In this document: positions 1 through 8,493 of the stretch, one piece after another
Layout: each line of letters opens with the position of its first letter
How positions within the stretch are numbered: the first letter of the stretch is position 1
Source: Persebacter sp965221835
GTDB lineage: Bacteria > Pseudomonadota > Gammaproteobacteria > Tethybacterales > Persebacteraceae
Length of the DNA stretch: 64,000 nt
Direction of reading: 5' to 3'
NCBI GenBank assembly: GCA_965221835.1
Contig: OZ244916.1
Coordinates: 1,612,001-1,676,000, forward strand
Made by a program: the position numbers and the translations under genes
Notes under the pieces: model-generated
The model's database searches: none
Told to the model about the DNA's origin: nothing
The model's input: only the letters and a program-made list of their open reading frames with translations

Positions 1-1
1 C

Positions 2-2473
2 AATCTGGGGCGGATGAATCTGGAAAAAATGCTGGACGGCGCGGCGGCGGCACTGGATCGCGTGCCGGAAAAAAGCAAATTGTTCGGCGGCGCGGATGCG
101 GCGATAGCGATTCAACATTTTTACGAACCGTTTTTGGCGGCGTTTGACCCCACCTTGCGCAAGGAAATGGGCGTTTGGTATACGCCGCCGGAAATCGTCC
201 GCTATATGGTGGAGCGCGTCGACCGGGTGCTGCGCGAAGAATTGCAAATCGCGGACGGATTCGCCGCCGACAATGTGTATGTTCTGGATCCGTGCGGCGG
301 CACCGGCGCATATATCGCCGAAGTTTTGCGGCGGATTCACAAAACATGCGCGGCGCGCGGCGACGGCGATTTGGCGGCGGCGGCGGCGAAAACGGCGGCG
401 CAAACGCGCGTCATCGGGTTTGAGATTTTATCCGCCTCTTATGTCGTCGCTCATTGGCAAATCGGGGCGTTGTTGAAAAATTTCGGCGCGCCGCTGAAGG
501 ACGATGAACGGGCGGCGATTTATCTGACGAATTCGCTGACAAACTGGACGCCCGCCGAACAGCCGCCGCTGGACAACTTTCCGGGGCTGGAAGAGGAGCG
601 CGATGCGGCGAACGAAATCAAGCAGCAAAAACCGATTTTGGTGATTTTGGGAAATCCGCCCTATAACGCCTTCGCCGGCACGAGTCCGGAAGAAGAGGAG
701 GATTTGGTCGCGGCGTACAAGGCGGGATTGTACCGGGAATGGGGCGTGCGCAAATTTAATTTGGACGATTTGTATGTACGGTTTTTTGCGATGGCGGAAA
801 AGCGAATCGCCAAAACCGGCAGCGGAATCGTTTCGTTTATTTCCAACTATTCCTACACGGCGGAGCCGTCGTTTGTCGTTATGCGCAAAAGTTTGCTGCG
901 GACTTTTGACCGCGCATGGGTGGAAAATATGCACGGCGACCGCAACAAAAGCGAACGCGCCCCGGACGGGCGTTCCAGCAACACGGTGTTTGCGATGCGC
1001 GGTTTTTCGCCGGGCATTCGGCAGGGAATCGTCGTTGGATTGTTTTGCAAAACAAGCGGTTCGGAATCGGACGCGGAAATTTTGTATCGCAACGACATAG
1101 ACGCGGCGGACGCCGAAGAACGGCGCGCGCAACTGCTTGCAAGTTTGGACGAAACCGGCGCGAAATTTAATGCGCGGTACGAAAAGGCGAATCCGGACGA
1201 GTTTAATAAATTGTCATTTCGTCCGCTTGCCGTTTCCGGCGATTTTGCGCGGTGGGCGGCGATTGACGAACTGTACGAACAAATGGAAAACGGCATGGTG
1301 GAAGCGCGCGGCGGCGCATTGATTGACATTGACCGCGATGCGTTGGAAAGTCGCATGCGCGATTATTTTAATTCCGAAATTGAATGGGAGGAGTATCTGC
1401 GGGCTGGCGCGGGGCTGGTGAACAATGCCGCGGATTTGAACGCAAAAGAGACGCGGAAAAACGCGGTGCATCATCAATTCAATTCGGACAATATCGCCCG
1501 CTATACAAATGCGGCGTTTGACGAGCGTTTTTGTTATTACACGGGCATAAGACCGATATGGAACAGAAACCGTCCGAAATTGTGGAAACAATTTAAGCCC
1601 GGCAATTCTTTTCTTGTTTCGCGTCCCAGAGGCATGGGAACGGACGAAGGCGCGCCCGCACTTTTTACCACCGCGCTTTGCGATTACGGCGCGATAAGTT
1701 TGGCGCGTTGCATTCCGTTTTATTTGTACTCGCCCGAAGAATCGGACGGCGATTTGGTTTCGCAAAAACGGAATCGGCGGACGGCGAATCTCTCCGAAAC
1801 TGCGCGGGCGTATTTACGAAAATTAAAATTCGCAAATCCGGACGAAGACGAAGAGGCGGCGGAAATTCTCTGGCTGCATTCGCTCGCCGTCTGCTATGCG
1901 CCCGATTATCAAAGCGAAAACGCCGACGGATTGCGAATCGGTTGGCCGCGAATCCCGCTGCCGCCGTCTGCGGAAACTTTGCGACATTCCGCCGCCCTCG
2001 GCAAAAAAGTGCGCGCGCTTTTGGACATCGCAACGCCGCTCCGGCAAACGCATCTCGCCCCGCTGGCGACATTCCGCGGCAACGCAAACAATCTTGCGCT
2101 TTCCGAATCGTGGGGCTACAAGGACGGTGCGGGCAAAACATATCCCGGCGCCGCCAAACCCGAGGCGATGACTTTGCCGCCCGAATATGCGCCTTTCGCC
2201 GATAGTTTGGGCGCGCCGCTCGCCGTCCGCTTGAATGCCGAATCCCGCTGGGAATGCGTTCCCGCCCGCGTCTGGAAATATCGCATCGGCGGATTTCAAC
2301 CGCCCAAAAAATGGCTTTCCTACCGCGCCGAAAAAGTTCTACATCGCCCCCTCCGCCCCGAAGAAGCCAAAACCTTCACCGAAATCATCCGCCGCATCGC
2401 CGCGCTAATTCTTTTGGAAAAGGAATTGAATGGGAATTATTGGGATGCGGGTACGAAAAACAAGGCGCGATAA
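2..2473 (+). CDS. Type ISP/IIG-like DNA methyltransferase-specificity protein, 5' end outside window
   Basis: This is the methyltransferase and target-recognition part of a large single-chain restriction-modification protein of the type ISP/IIG kind, which would methylate adenine in DNA using S-adenosylmethionine. Counting from the ATG at 14, the SAM-binding motif DPCGGTGAY lies near residues 92-100 and the catalytic NPPY motif near 214-217. The stretch VWYTPPEIVRYMVERVDRVL is typical of this family. The reading frame is open to the left edge (first full codon at 2), and family members as I recall them carry roughly 200 more N-terminal residues, so the ATG at 14 is probably internal. The C-terminal third, rich in aromatic residues, fits a target-recognition domain. 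Its last 37 bases overlap the convergent broken gene at 2437-3177. A free-standing methylase starting at 14 is the alternative. Confidence 0.8.
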   Translation, partial: NLGRMNLEKMLDGAAAALDRVPEKSKLFGGADAAIAIQHFYEPFLAAFDPTLRKEMGVWYTPPEIVRYMVERVDRVLREELQIADGFAADNVYVLDPCGGTGAYIAEVLRRIHKTCAARGDGDLAAAAAKTAAQTRVIGFEILSASYVVAHWQIGALLKNFGAPLKDDERAAIYLTNSLTNWTPAEQPPLDNFPGLEEERDAANEIKQQKPILVILGNPPYNAFAGTSPEEEEDLVAAYKAGLYREWGVRKFNLDDLYVRFFAMAEKRIAKTGSGIVSFISNYSYTAEPSFVVMRKSLLRTFDRAWVENMHGDRNKSERAPDGRSSNTVFAMRGFSPGIRQGIVVGLFCKTSGSESDAEILYRNDIDAADAEERRAQLLASLDETGAKFNARYEKANPDEFNKLSFRPLAVSGDFARWAAIDELYEQMENGMVEARGGALIDIDRDALESRMRDYFNSEIEWEEYLRAGAGLVNNAADLNAKETRKNAVHHQFNSDNIARYTNAAFDERFCYYTGIRPIWNRNRPKLWKQFKPGNSFLVSRPRGMGTDEGAPALFTTALCDYGAISLARCIPFYLYSPEESDGDLVSQKRNRRTANLSETARAYLRKLKFANPDEDEEAAEILWLHSLAVCYAPDYQSENADGLRIGWPRIPLPPSAETLRHSAALGKKVRALLDIATPLRQTHLAPLATFRGNANNLALSESWGYKDGAGKTYPGAAKPEAMTLPPEYAPFADSLGAPLAVRLNAESRWECVPARVWKYRIGGFQPPKKWLSYRAEKVLHRPLRPEEAKTFTEIIRRIAALILLEKELNGNYWDAGTKNKAR

Positions 2474-3177
2474 ATCATTCCCATCGCGTGCGGGGATATG
2501 CTTTTGTATTTCATCATATAGCAGATGCTGCGAAGAAAATCTTCGTCCAGTTCCGGCGTCGCTTTGTTTGCGGGCAGGTTGCGATATTTTAAGCAAACTT
2601 TATATCCGATAATGAACGCCGGATATACATGCCCGTAATCAAAAATAAACTCCCTGATTTTCTTCTGTTTGGGCGACGGAATATCGTCGGTTTCTTGCCA
2701 GTTATAAACGGGATTGTGGCGGCGCAACCAGTAGGAAAGGCATCCGGTTCGCTTAAAATCATCGGGACGAATCTTTCATTCCGTCATCCAAACGCTCAAT
2801 GTTGTAGCATTGATAGGCGTCATGCATCGCGCTTTTTGAGAACTGCGGATTGAGGCAGGCAAATCCTATTTCATATTTGTACTCCGCCCATATTGCCGCA
2901 ACAAACTCTTCCTCGTCCATAATGTCCGCAAAAAAAGTTTCGGAAATAGGCGGCGCTTCGGTGGATACAATCACGGGATTTATTCCCCGTTTTTGTCCAA
3001 GCCGAACGCCGCGATGAGCGGAGAACGGACTCCCCGATTGTCTCCTTTTTTCAATTTCGGGACGCCGTTGTTCGGGTACGCGCACTTGCGTTTGTAACCG
3101 TCTTTAATTTGGCGCTCAACATAACCGTCAAGCGGAAAATCCGCTTCCATCCCCCGGCTTTTAGTTATTTGATTCAT
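2437..3177 (-). pseudogene. Unknown ~245-residue protein broken by two compensating frameshifts
   Basis: Three minus-strand fragments read as one protein if two single-base indels are corrected. Fragment 1 (ATG at 3177, stop at 2980) ends at GLDKNG. Adding one base in the GGGG run near 2985 continues into the second frame with GINPVIVSTEAPPISETFF and MDEEEFVAAIW, which stops near 2759. Dropping one base in the AAAG near 2775 continues into IRPDDFKRTGCLSYWLRRHN and on to the stop at 2437. Fragments 1 and 3 are in the same frame, so the indels cancel. I recognise no domain. The position just after a restriction-modification gene suggests a cargo gene of the same island. Either it is decayed or the consensus has indel errors. 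An alternative is three separate small genes, but only fragment 1 has a clean start. Confidence 0.5.
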
Positions 3178-3379
3178 TTTTTAAGTTCCCTTTTCGTGTG
3201 GCGGGATTAAGTTTCCGTCCAAAATATCCCCAACCATTCCCGCTCGCTATTGTACGATAAAAGACAAAAATATAAAAATTACGGGCAAAAAATTTAATAA
3301 ATACCGCAGTTTATAACTTTGCGGCAGTCAATTTGTTTCGGCGGTTTTATGCCTGAAAAATAATTTTTTGCGCTGCTGA

Positions 3380-3385
3380 TATAAT
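3380..3385 (+). promoter_or_regulatory. -10 box of hisG, 6 bases before the start codon
   Basis: TATAAT preceded by TGA (an extended -10, TGnTATAAT) ends 6 bases before the hisG ATG. There is no Shine-Dalgarno sequence between box and start, so the mRNA is predicted to begin at or next to the ATG (leaderless). No convincing -35 box is visible. Confidence 0.6.
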
Positions 3386-3391
3386 TCCCTC

Positions 3392-4039
3392 ATGTTAACT
3401 CTTGCGGTTTCTCGGGGGCGGATTTGGGATTCGGTTTTGTCGGTGTTGCGGGCGGTGGGGATTGCGCCGGATGCGGCGGCGTTGAAAACGCGGCAACTTG
3501 TTGTTGGCACCGATTCGCCGGATGTGCGGTTGTTGCGGGTGCGGGCGCAGGATGCGCCGGTTTTTGTGGCGTGCGGTGCGGCGCAGGCGGGAATTGCCGG
3601 GCGTGATGTTCTCGCCGAAAGAAGAATGTCCGAAATTACTTGTCCGCTGGATTTGCAACTCGCCCGCTGTCGTTTGGTTGTCGCTGCGCCGTCCGCGTAT
3701 CGTCCGCAAAATGGCGAAACGCCGCTTGTCGCGACAAAATATCCGAATCTGACGCGCGAACATTTTGCCGAAAAAGGCAAGCCGGTGGAAATCATTAAAT
3801 TGCACGGCGCACTGGAAATCGCCCCGCAAATCGGAGTCGCCGATATGATTGTGGATTTGGCGGATTCCGGCAGAACTTTGCGCGAAAACGGGCTGGAAGA
3901 AAGAGAGACGATTATGTCCGTTTCCGCGGTGTTTATTATGAATCGCATCGCCGCCCGCCGTCATCCGCCCGCCGAAAAGTTGCGCTGCCGCATTGCCGAT
4001 TATCTCGCCCGCACCGATTGTGCGGACGCGCCGCGATGA
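3392..4039 (+). CDS. hisG: ATP phosphoribosyltransferase, short form (HisG)
   Basis: Catalyses the first step of histidine biosynthesis, joining ATP and PRPP. At 215 residues it is the short form, which in known organisms needs the regulatory partner HisZ; no hisZ lies in the window. The N-terminal LTLAVSRGRIWDSVL, the central GIAGRDVLAERR (around residues 65-76) and the segment with IVDLADSGRTLRENGL (around 151-166, the PRPP-binding type loop) are characteristic of the family. Its TGA overlaps the hisD ATG by four bases (ATGA), so the two are probably translationally coupled. The start is preceded by an extended -10 box at only 6 bases and no ribosome-binding site, which points to a leaderless transcript. 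Confidence 0.93.
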   Translation: MLTLAVSRGRIWDSVLSVLRAVGIAPDAAALKTRQLVVGTDSPDVRLLRVRAQDAPVFVACGAAQAGIAGRDVLAERRMSEITCPLDLQLARCRLVVAAPSAYRPQNGETPLVATKYPNLTREHFAEKGKPVEIIKLHGALEIAPQIGVADMIVDLADSGRTLRENGLEERETIMSVSAVFIMNRIAARRHPPAEKLRCRIADYLARTDCADAPR

Positions 4040-5331
4040 TTCGCCGGCTGGAAGCGGATGCGGACGGATTCGCCGCCGCACTCGCAAAACTTTTGCAAAT
4101 GCCCGCGGCGGACGATATTCAATCCGCCGTTTCTGCGATTATTCGCCGGGTTCGCGACGAAGGCGATGCGGCACTTTTGGAATATGGCGCGAAGTTTGAC
4201 GATTTTCGCCCCGCTTCTTCCGCCGAATTGTATGCGTCCGCGGGCGACATTGCGGCGGCGCGAAAGACGCTTTCGCCGCCGGTGTTGTCCGCGCTGAAAT
4301 CTGCGGCGGCGCGTGTGCGGGCGTATCATCGGCGGCAAAAACCGCGTTCGTGGCAACGCACGGATGCGTGCGGGAATGTTGTCGGCGAACGAATCGCGCC
4401 GGTTTTGCGGGCGGCGGTGTATGCCCCCGGCGGGCGGGCGGCGTATCCGTCTTCGGTTTTGATGGGCGTGATTCCGGCGAAAGTTGCGGGCGTTTCCGAA
4501 ATAATTTTAATGACTCCCGCCGCCGGGGGCGCGGTATCGCCGCTGACTTTGGCGGCGGCGGCAATCGCCGGGGCGGACAAAGTTTTATTGTGCGGCGGCG
4601 CGCAGGCGGTTGCGGCGGCGGCATTCGGCACCGATTCCGTCCCCCGCGCCGATGTGATTGCCGGACCGGGAAACGCATTTGTCGCCGAAGCAAAACGACA
4701 GTTGTGCGGACAAATCGGCGTGGATTCATTGGCGGGACCGTCCGAAGTTTTGATTCTTAGCGACGATTCCGCCCCGCCGGAATGGGTTGCGGCGGATGTC
4801 ATTGCGCAAGCGGAACATGATTTTGCCGCGCAAAGTATCGTTATCAGTCCGTCGCGGCGGCATTTGGACGAAGTTGCGGCGGAGTTGGCGCGACAAACGC
4901 CGCTGCAACCGCGCGCGGCGATTATTGCCGATTCGCTGGCGGCGCGTGGTGCACTGATTTTTGCGCCCGATATGGAAAAATGCATTCAAATCGCGAACGA
5001 CATTTCGCCCGAACATTTGCAAGTAATGTGCGACAACGCCGATGCGGTTGCGGCGCGCATACACGGCGCGGGCGGCGTATTTATCGGTGTGCATTCGCCG
5101 ACTCCGCTGGGCGATTACGGTGCGGGACCGAATCATATATTGCCGACCGGCGGGACGGCGCGTTTTGCATCGCCGTTAAATACGGGGCATTTTATGAAAC
5201 GCACGGGTGTTTTGCGGATGTCGCCGGCGGGGGCGGCGGATTTTGCCGAAACCGCCGCCGTTCTCGCGCACGCCGAAGGATTGTATGCGCACGCTGCATC
5301 GGTGCGATTGCGACAAAAACCGCCGCGCTGA
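4036..5331 (+). CDS. hisD: Histidinol dehydrogenase (HisD)
   Basis: Performs the last two oxidations of histidine biosynthesis, L-histidinol to L-histidine with NAD+ and a zinc cofactor. The 431-residue product has the family length. It contains VIAGPGNAFVAEAKRQL, the hallmark GVDSLAGPSEVLILSDD, the AEHDFAAQS stretch that carries zinc/catalytic ligands, and the C-terminal GDYGAGPNHILPTGGTARF block. I chose the ATG at 4036, which overlaps the hisG stop as ATGA, over the in-frame TTG at 4018. The rest of the his pathway (hisBHAFI, hisC) is not in the window, so hisGD form a small split operon, an arrangement known in several proteobacteria. Confidence 0.95.
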   Translation: MIRRLEADADGFAAALAKLLQMPAADDIQSAVSAIIRRVRDEGDAALLEYGAKFDDFRPASSAELYASAGDIAAARKTLSPPVLSALKSAAARVRAYHRRQKPRSWQRTDACGNVVGERIAPVLRAAVYAPGGRAAYPSSVLMGVIPAKVAGVSEIILMTPAAGGAVSPLTLAAAAIAGADKVLLCGGAQAVAAAAFGTDSVPRADVIAGPGNAFVAEAKRQLCGQIGVDSLAGPSEVLILSDDSAPPEWVAADVIAQAEHDFAAQSIVISPSRRHLDEVAAELARQTPLQPRAAIIADSLAARGALIFAPDMEKCIQIANDISPEHLQVMCDNADAVAARIHGAGGVFIGVHSPTPLGDYGAGPNHILPTGGTARFASPLNTGHFMKRTGVLRMSPAGAADFAETAAVLAHAEGLYAHAASVRLRQKPPR

Positions 5332-5445
5332 CGGATTTTCCGCCAATTTCCGCCAATTTCCGCGCGAAACGGCGGCGAAAGTCCACAAATTTCGGGCGGG
5401 TGTGCATAAAAAAAACAAAAATGGGCGGGATTGTTCGATATATGT

Positions 5446-5451
5446 TATAAT
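5446..5451 (+). promoter_or_regulatory. Extended -10 box upstream of rpsT
   Basis: TGTTATAAT matches an extended -10 (TGn before TATAAT). It would give a leader of about 25 bases before the rpsT ATG. The same TGTTATAAT string recurs before the GST gene, tRNA-Asn and the FG-GAP lipoprotein. No clear -35 is seen. Confidence 0.5.
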
Positions 5452-5483
5452 TAATTCGCTTTTACAACTTATTTGAATTACAA

Positions 5484-5750
5484 ATGGCAAATACCAAACA
5501 ATCCGAAAAACGGGCGCGTCAAAACAACACGCGCCGATTGCGCGGGCAGGCGTTTCGCTCCCGCTGTCGCACAACCATCAAAAAAGCGCGCGCCGCCGTA
5601 AAAGACAAAGACGGATTTCGCGCGGCTTTTACCGAAATGCAATCAACTTTGGATTGCGCAGTCGGCAAAAACTTATTACATCGCAACACCGTCGCCCGAA
5701 TTAAAAAACGCATCAATTGTTTTGCGCAAAGCGGAGTCGCAAACGCATGA
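5484..5750 (+). CDS. rpsT: 30S ribosomal protein S20
   Basis: A small basic protein that binds 16S rRNA early in assembly of the small ribosomal subunit. The 88-residue sequence begins MANTKQSEKRARQNN, continues with a typical basic helical middle (RSRCRTTIKKARAAV) and ends with the conserved GKNLLHRNTVARIKKRI block, the normal S20 size and shape. There is no recognisable Shine-Dalgarno sequence before the ATG; S20 is also translated from a weak initiation region in E. coli, where it autoregulates, so weak initiation may be conserved. It is monocistronic here, between hisD and a binding-protein gene with its own ribosome-binding site. Confidence 0.95.
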   Translation: MANTKQSEKRARQNNTRRLRGQAFRSRCRTTIKKARAAVKDKDGFRAAFTEMQSTLDCAVGKNLLHRNTVARIKKRINCFAQSGVANA

Positions 5751-5817
5751 GCGCGCCGTTTTTCGCGAGATTCGGAATGGCGAATTCACATTTTGATACA
5801 AACCAGAAAGGAGCATC

Positions 5818-6852
5818 ATGAAACACACAAAAACACTTGGAACACTGGCGCTTGCCGGCGTTTTGTCTTTTTCCGCGCCCGCCGCTTTGGCGGGGACATT
5901 GGAAGATGTCCAGTCGCGCGGCGAAGTTGTCTGCGGCGTAGATGGAGGGCTTCCGGGCTTTTCCGCGCCGGACGATTCCGGCAAAATGCAAGGCGTTGAC
6001 GCCGATGTCTGCTATGGTCTCGCCGCCGCCGTGTTGGGCGACCGCGACAAAGTCAAATTCGTTCCGCTGACGGCGAAAGAGCGTTTTACCGCGCTGTCGT
6101 CCGGCGAAGTGGATGTCTTGTCGCGCAATACCACGCACACGCTTTCGCGCGATTCCTCGCTCGGGCTGAACTTCACTTACTACAACTTCATTGACGGCGC
6201 GGGTTTTATGATTCGCAAGTCCATGGGCGTTGAGTCCGCCAAAGGATTGGGCGGCGCGCGGCTTTGTATTCAAGCCGGCACCACCACCGAACAGGCGGTC
6301 GGCGATTTCTTCCGCGCCAACGGTTTGAAGGCGTTTACGCCGAAACCGTTTGACACTTCGGTGCAGACGCGCGAAGGATACGAAGCGGACGCCTGCGACA
6401 TTTTGTCGTCCGACAAATCGCAGTTGGCGGCGATTCGCAGCGAACTGAAAGATCCGGGCGCGCATGTCATTTTGCCGGAAACCATTTCCAAAGAGCCGTT
6501 GGGTCCGGTCGTTCGCCAAGGCGACGATGTGTGGTTCAACACCGTCAAATGGGTGCTGTTTGCGATGATGAACGCCGAAGAACTTGGCGTGACTTCGTCC
6601 AACATTGACGGCGCGGATACGGGCAACCCTGCGGTTGCGCGTCTGGTCGGCGAAGAAGGCGGACTTTGCAAACTCATCTCCGAATCGTTGGACGACAAAT
6701 GCTTTTACAACGCCGTAAAGCAAGTCGGCAACTTCGGCGAGAGTTATGAAGCCAATGTCGGCGAAAACACGCCCATCGGTTTGAAGCGCGAAGGCAGTGT
6801 TAACGATTTGTGGAGCCGCGGCGGTTTGATTTACGCCCCGCCCCTGCGTTAA
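5818..6852 (+). CDS. aapJ: General L-amino-acid ABC transporter substrate-binding protein (AapJ/BztA type)
   Basis: A periplasmic receptor that would deliver amino acids to an ABC importer of the polar amino acid family. Residues 1-25 form a signal peptide ending in AALA-GTLEDV. The mature protein has the family-3 solute-binding pattern, with RGEVVCGVDGGLPGFSAPD, the long GVDADVCYGLAAAV block, FVPLTAKERFTALSSGEVD and RNTTHTLSRD; Cys pairs and the 344-residue length fit AapJ/BztA. The ribosome-binding site is GAAAGGAG, 5 bases before the ATG. A strong hairpin terminator follows directly. The permease and ATPase genes (aapQMP) that normally follow are absent, and the next gene is convergent, so the receptor is transcribed alone. 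Confidence 0.88.
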   Translation: MKHTKTLGTLALAGVLSFSAPAALAGTLEDVQSRGEVVCGVDGGLPGFSAPDDSGKMQGVDADVCYGLAAAVLGDRDKVKFVPLTAKERFTALSSGEVDVLSRNTTHTLSRDSSLGLNFTYYNFIDGAGFMIRKSMGVESAKGLGGARLCIQAGTTTEQAVGDFFRANGLKAFTPKPFDTSVQTREGYEADACDILSSDKSQLAAIRSELKDPGAHVILPETISKEPLGPVVRQGDDVWFNTVKWVLFAMMNAEELGVTSSNIDGADTGNPAVARLVGEEGGLCKLISESLDDKCFYNAVKQVGNFGESYEANVGENTPIGLKREGSVNDLWSRGGLIYAPPLR

Positions 6853-6868
6853 TTCCGGCAACTCTTAT

Positions 6869-6899
6869 AAAACGGGCGGCGACAAGCCGCCCGTTTTTC
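6869..6899 (+). terminator. Rho-independent terminator after the binding-protein gene
   Basis: A 9-bp perfect stem, ACGGGCGGC (6872-6880) with GCCGCCCGT (6886-6894), has a five-base loop and is followed by TTTTT. It lies 20 bases after the stop codon and closes transcription of the single binding-protein gene. Confidence 0.85.
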
Positions 6900-6996
6900 G
6901 TACAATGTCCGCCCAATTGTCCGCTGTGTCCGCTGTGTCCGCCGGGCGGGGATTAATATGCGCGCGGCGTTTATGCGGCGCGTTATGCAGTTTGCG

Positions 6997-7899
6997 TTAT
7001 GATTTGTCGTGCGTTTTTGCGGCGCGCGGATGGGCGCGATCATATACGCGGGCGAGATTCTGAAAATCCAGACGGGTATAAATTTGCGTGGAGGCGATGT
7101 CGGCATGTCCGAGCAAGTTTTGCGTTGCGCGTAAATCGCCGCTGGATTGCAGAAAATGAGAGGCGCAGGAATGTCTGAGTACATGTGGACTGACGCGTCT
7201 CGCGCATCCGGCGAGGGCGGCGCGTTGTGCGGTGCGCATTTGTACGGTGCGGGAATGCAACCGATTGCCGCGCCGGTTGATAAATAACGCCGTTGTATCG
7301 GCGGCGACTGCCCGTCTTGCGGCAAGCCATATTTGCAGGGCATCAAGCGCCCGTTTTCCGAAAGGCGTTATGCGCCCGCGCCCGCCTTTGCCGATTCGGA
7401 TATGCAAGACGCGTTCATTAAAATCCACATCTTCCGTATTCAGGGCGAGCATTTCGCCGACCCGCATGCCGGACGAATACAGCAACTCAAACATTGCCGC
7501 GTCCCGCGTTGCCAGCCATTTGTTCGGAGAGGGGGCGGAATCCAAAAAATGCGCGGTTTCGTCCGGCGTTATCGCCCGCGGCAGACGCGCCGGTTTTTGG
7601 GGCGTGCGTATGCCGCGCGCGGGATTGACCCGGATTTTTCCGCGCCGATGCAGATAGGCGAAAAATGTCCGCCAAGTGGACAATCGGCGCGACATTGAGG
7701 ATGTGGATACGCCGCGTTTGCCTTCTTTTTCCAAAAGTTTGCGGATTTCATCGCCGCGAATTGCAGTCGCATCGTCTTTGACGGTCGCCAATATTTGCAA
7801 ATCGCGGCGATACGATTCCACCGTATGCGGCGACAATCGCCGCGCCGTCCGCGCTTCTTCTATAAACTCCGCCGCCTGCGCGCAAAAAGGGGCGTTCAT
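6997..7899 (-). CDS. xerC: Tyrosine recombinase XerC
   Basis: A site-specific recombinase that, with XerD, resolves chromosome dimers at dif. It has the N-terminal SAM-like core-binding domain (FIEEARTARRLSPHTVESYR) and a C-terminal catalytic domain. Visible catalytic residues are the Arg in SSGMRVGEMLAL, the Lys in GKGGRGR, HVLRHSCASHF (H-x-x-R), the His of LLGHADIAST and the Tyr of QIYTRLD. The ATG at 7899 overlaps the DUF484 stop as ATGA; the longer in-frame start is inside that gene. DUF484 next to xerC is the usual gammaproteobacterial order, which favours XerC over XerD. A phage integrase is unlikely given the 300-residue size and this context. Confidence 0.9.
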   Translation of the reverse strand: MNAPFCAQAAEFIEEARTARRLSPHTVESYRRDLQILATVKDDATAIRGDEIRKLLEKEGKRGVSTSSMSRRLSTWRTFFAYLHRRGKIRVNPARGIRTPQKPARLPRAITPDETAHFLDSAPSPNKWLATRDAAMFELLYSSGMRVGEMLALNTEDVDFNERVLHIRIGKGGRGRITPFGKRALDALQIWLAARRAVAADTTALFINRRGNRLHSRTVQMRTAQRAALAGCARRVSPHVLRHSCASHFLQSSGDLRATQNLLGHADIASTQIYTRLDFQNLARVYDRAHPRAAKTHDKS

Positions 7900-8384
7900 C
7901 CGGCGGAATCCGCCATTAACGCCGATGTCAGCAATGACGCCAGACGGCGGCAAAACTCGTCATCCCCTTCCAGCAAATCTTGTTTGTTTTTCAGAGTCAA
8001 AGTCAATAATCCGGCGATGCGGCGTCCACTTTTTAGCGGCAAATGATAATACAGCGCGCCGCGTTTTACGCCATCGTGCAGCGGGGCGGTATCGGCGCGT
8101 CCGCCCGCCGGCAGACGGGAAATTGCCGCAGCGAGTTCGCCGCCGTGTTGCGTATAAATGTGCGCGCCGACGGCTTTCATTCCGAGTTGCAGAATTTTTT
8201 CGGTTTTTTTGCGCCAATCGGATTCGCGCGCAATCAGCAATAATGCGATGCGATGCATCATCGCAACGGCGATGTCGTTTTCGTGCGCGATTGCTTCCAT
8301 ATCCGCGACTTTGCGAAGCAGTTGCCGTTTTGTATCGCGCAACGAGGCGATTTCATTCGCCCGTATGGTTAAGACGGTACTCAT
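7896..8384 (-). CDS. DUF484 family protein
   Basis: A DUF484 protein of about 162 residues. The family has a GAF-like fold, is usually encoded just upstream of xerC, and has no settled function. Seen here: an N-terminal helical region (ANEIASLRDTKRQLLRKVAD) followed by an alpha/beta region containing KVGAHIYT-like and YYHLPLKSGRRIAGLLTL segments, which resemble the C-terminal GAF-like half of the family. I chose the ATG at 8384 (MSTVLTIRANEI); the upstream extension is Cys/Gly/Pro rich and crosses a hairpin. The stop overlaps the xerC start, so the two should be co-translated. Assignment rests on context plus a moderate sequence resemblance. Confidence 0.75.
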   Translation of the reverse strand: MSTVLTIRANEIASLRDTKRQLLRKVADMEAIAHENDIAVAMMHRIALLLIARESDWRKKTEKILQLGMKAVGAHIYTQHGGELAAAISRLPAGGRADTAPLHDGVKRGALYYHLPLKSGRRIAGLLTLTLKNKQDLLEGDDEFCRRLASLLTSALMADSAG

Positions 8385-8451
8385 CAATCGGTTGCAACAA
8401 CAGATACCGTGCGCCGGAAATCCCGCATTTCCGAAAAAGGCGGCGAAGCAT

Positions 8452-8470
8452 CCCGGTCTTTGCGACCGGG
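8452..8470 (-). terminator. Hairpin after the histone H1-like gene (weak terminator)
   Basis: A perfect 7-bp stem CCCGGTC/GACCGGG with a five-base loop lies about 25 bases past the H1-like stop codon on the minus strand. The T-rich stretch (CTTTTTC) comes only ~17 bases later, so termination is uncertain. It also sits in the leader of the DUF484-xerC operon. Confidence 0.35.
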
Positions 8471-8493
8471 AGGATACTCCGGCAAGCGGCAAG

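Noticed and set aside
5854..6279. Depletion of GCCGGC as a sign of active NgoMIV-like restriction
   Set aside because: Sites are easy to find (5854, 6274 and others), so no avoidance is visible; methylation would be needed to protect them.
5713..6861. 382-codon minus-strand frame opposite the amino-acid binding protein
   Set aside because: A shadow of the GC-rich codon pattern of the plus-strand gene, with no start signal and no protein-like motifs.
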